From NCBI GenBank assembly GCA_013698055.1, contig JACCVS010000666.1, forward strand, positions 1 through 5,633: 5,633 nt of DNA, in the 5' to 3' direction. Below are positions 5,573 to 5,633 of this stretch, piece by piece (position 1 is the stretch's first letter; each line of letters starts with the position of its first letter). The DNA is from Acidobacteriota bacterium. Lineage in GTDB: Bacteria > Acidobacteriota > Blastocatellia > Pyrinomonadales > Pyrinomonadaceae. The translations under genes were made by a program, and so were the position numbers. Below the pieces are notes generated by a model. That model was given only the letters and a program-made list of their open reading frames with translations, was not told where the DNA came from and ran no database searches.

Positions 5573-5633
5573 TGCTTGTTTTCCATTTCAGTATCACAGG
5601 CCACCGGGACTTCCAGAGAGAAAGTTCCGCGCC
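5569..5633 (-). CDS. C-terminal end of an upstream gene (cut by window edge)
   Basis: Only the last 20 residues are visible, RGTFSLEVPVACDTEMENKQ, ending in TGA at 5571-5569. The stop shares bases with the GTG start of the TPR gene (GTGA), the typical arrangement of co-transcribed, translationally coupled genes. The frame is open to the right edge, but the piece is too short to identify or to be certain it is coding. Confidence 0.5.
   Translation of the reverse strand, partial: RGTFSLEVPVACDTEMENKQ

Noticed and set aside
1..5633. CRISPR array, tRNA, rRNA, transposase or attachment site
   Set aside because: No spaced repeat array, cloverleaf, rRNA-like segment or transposase motif was seen on reading both strands, although the AT-rich gene suggests past transfer.

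Overview
This 5.6 kb window is bacterial chromosome of mixed character. Most genes are GC-rich, but one stretch (about 1604-2640) is clearly AT-richer. The window has seven protein genes, two of them cut by its ends, and no rRNA, tRNA, CRISPR array or recognisable transposase. Protein style and gene mix (a Uma2/DUF820 protein, a KamB/NpmA-like methyltransferase, an ATP-grasp enzyme with a low-complexity tail, a TPR membrane protein) would suit a soil bacterium such as an Acidobacteriota (Blastocatellia) relative. That assignment is inference only; no marker gene is present.

Left part (1-1731, all minus strand). Reading leftward, a Uma2-family nuclease gene (1603-1052) overlaps by ATGA the start region of a KamB/NpmA-family 16S rRNA A1408 methyltransferase gene (1012-371). 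Beyond it is the start of an exported protein (155-1) with a signal peptide. The methyltransferase is the most interesting item. Its catalytic core is intact. However, the family's N-terminal strand and helix are encoded in a different reading frame, starting at an ATG at 1028, and are cut by two tandem stop codons and a frame change in a GGGG run. The only ORF reaching the core starts at a GTG at 1012 with no visible ribosome binding site, and carries about 20 out-of-frame residues instead of the native N-terminus. The gene is therefore decaying, mis-sequenced, or expressed in an unusual way.

Middle (1729-2858). An AT-rich, minus-strand gene of unknown function (287 aa, C-terminal half HEPN-like at a superficial level) looks horizontally acquired. 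A 266-base divergent intergenic region separates it from the plus-strand ATP-grasp gene and holds a good sigma70-type promoter for the latter.

Right part (2859-5633). The ATP-grasp ligase-like gene (2859-4049, plus) converges with a membrane-anchored PH-like/TPR protein gene (5572-4136, minus). A perfect 24-bp inverted repeat lies between their stop codons and probably serves as a bidirectional terminator. The TPR gene starts at a GTG overlapping the stop codon of a further gene that enters from the right edge, so those two are probably co-transcribed. There is no evident functional link between the left cassette and the right genes.
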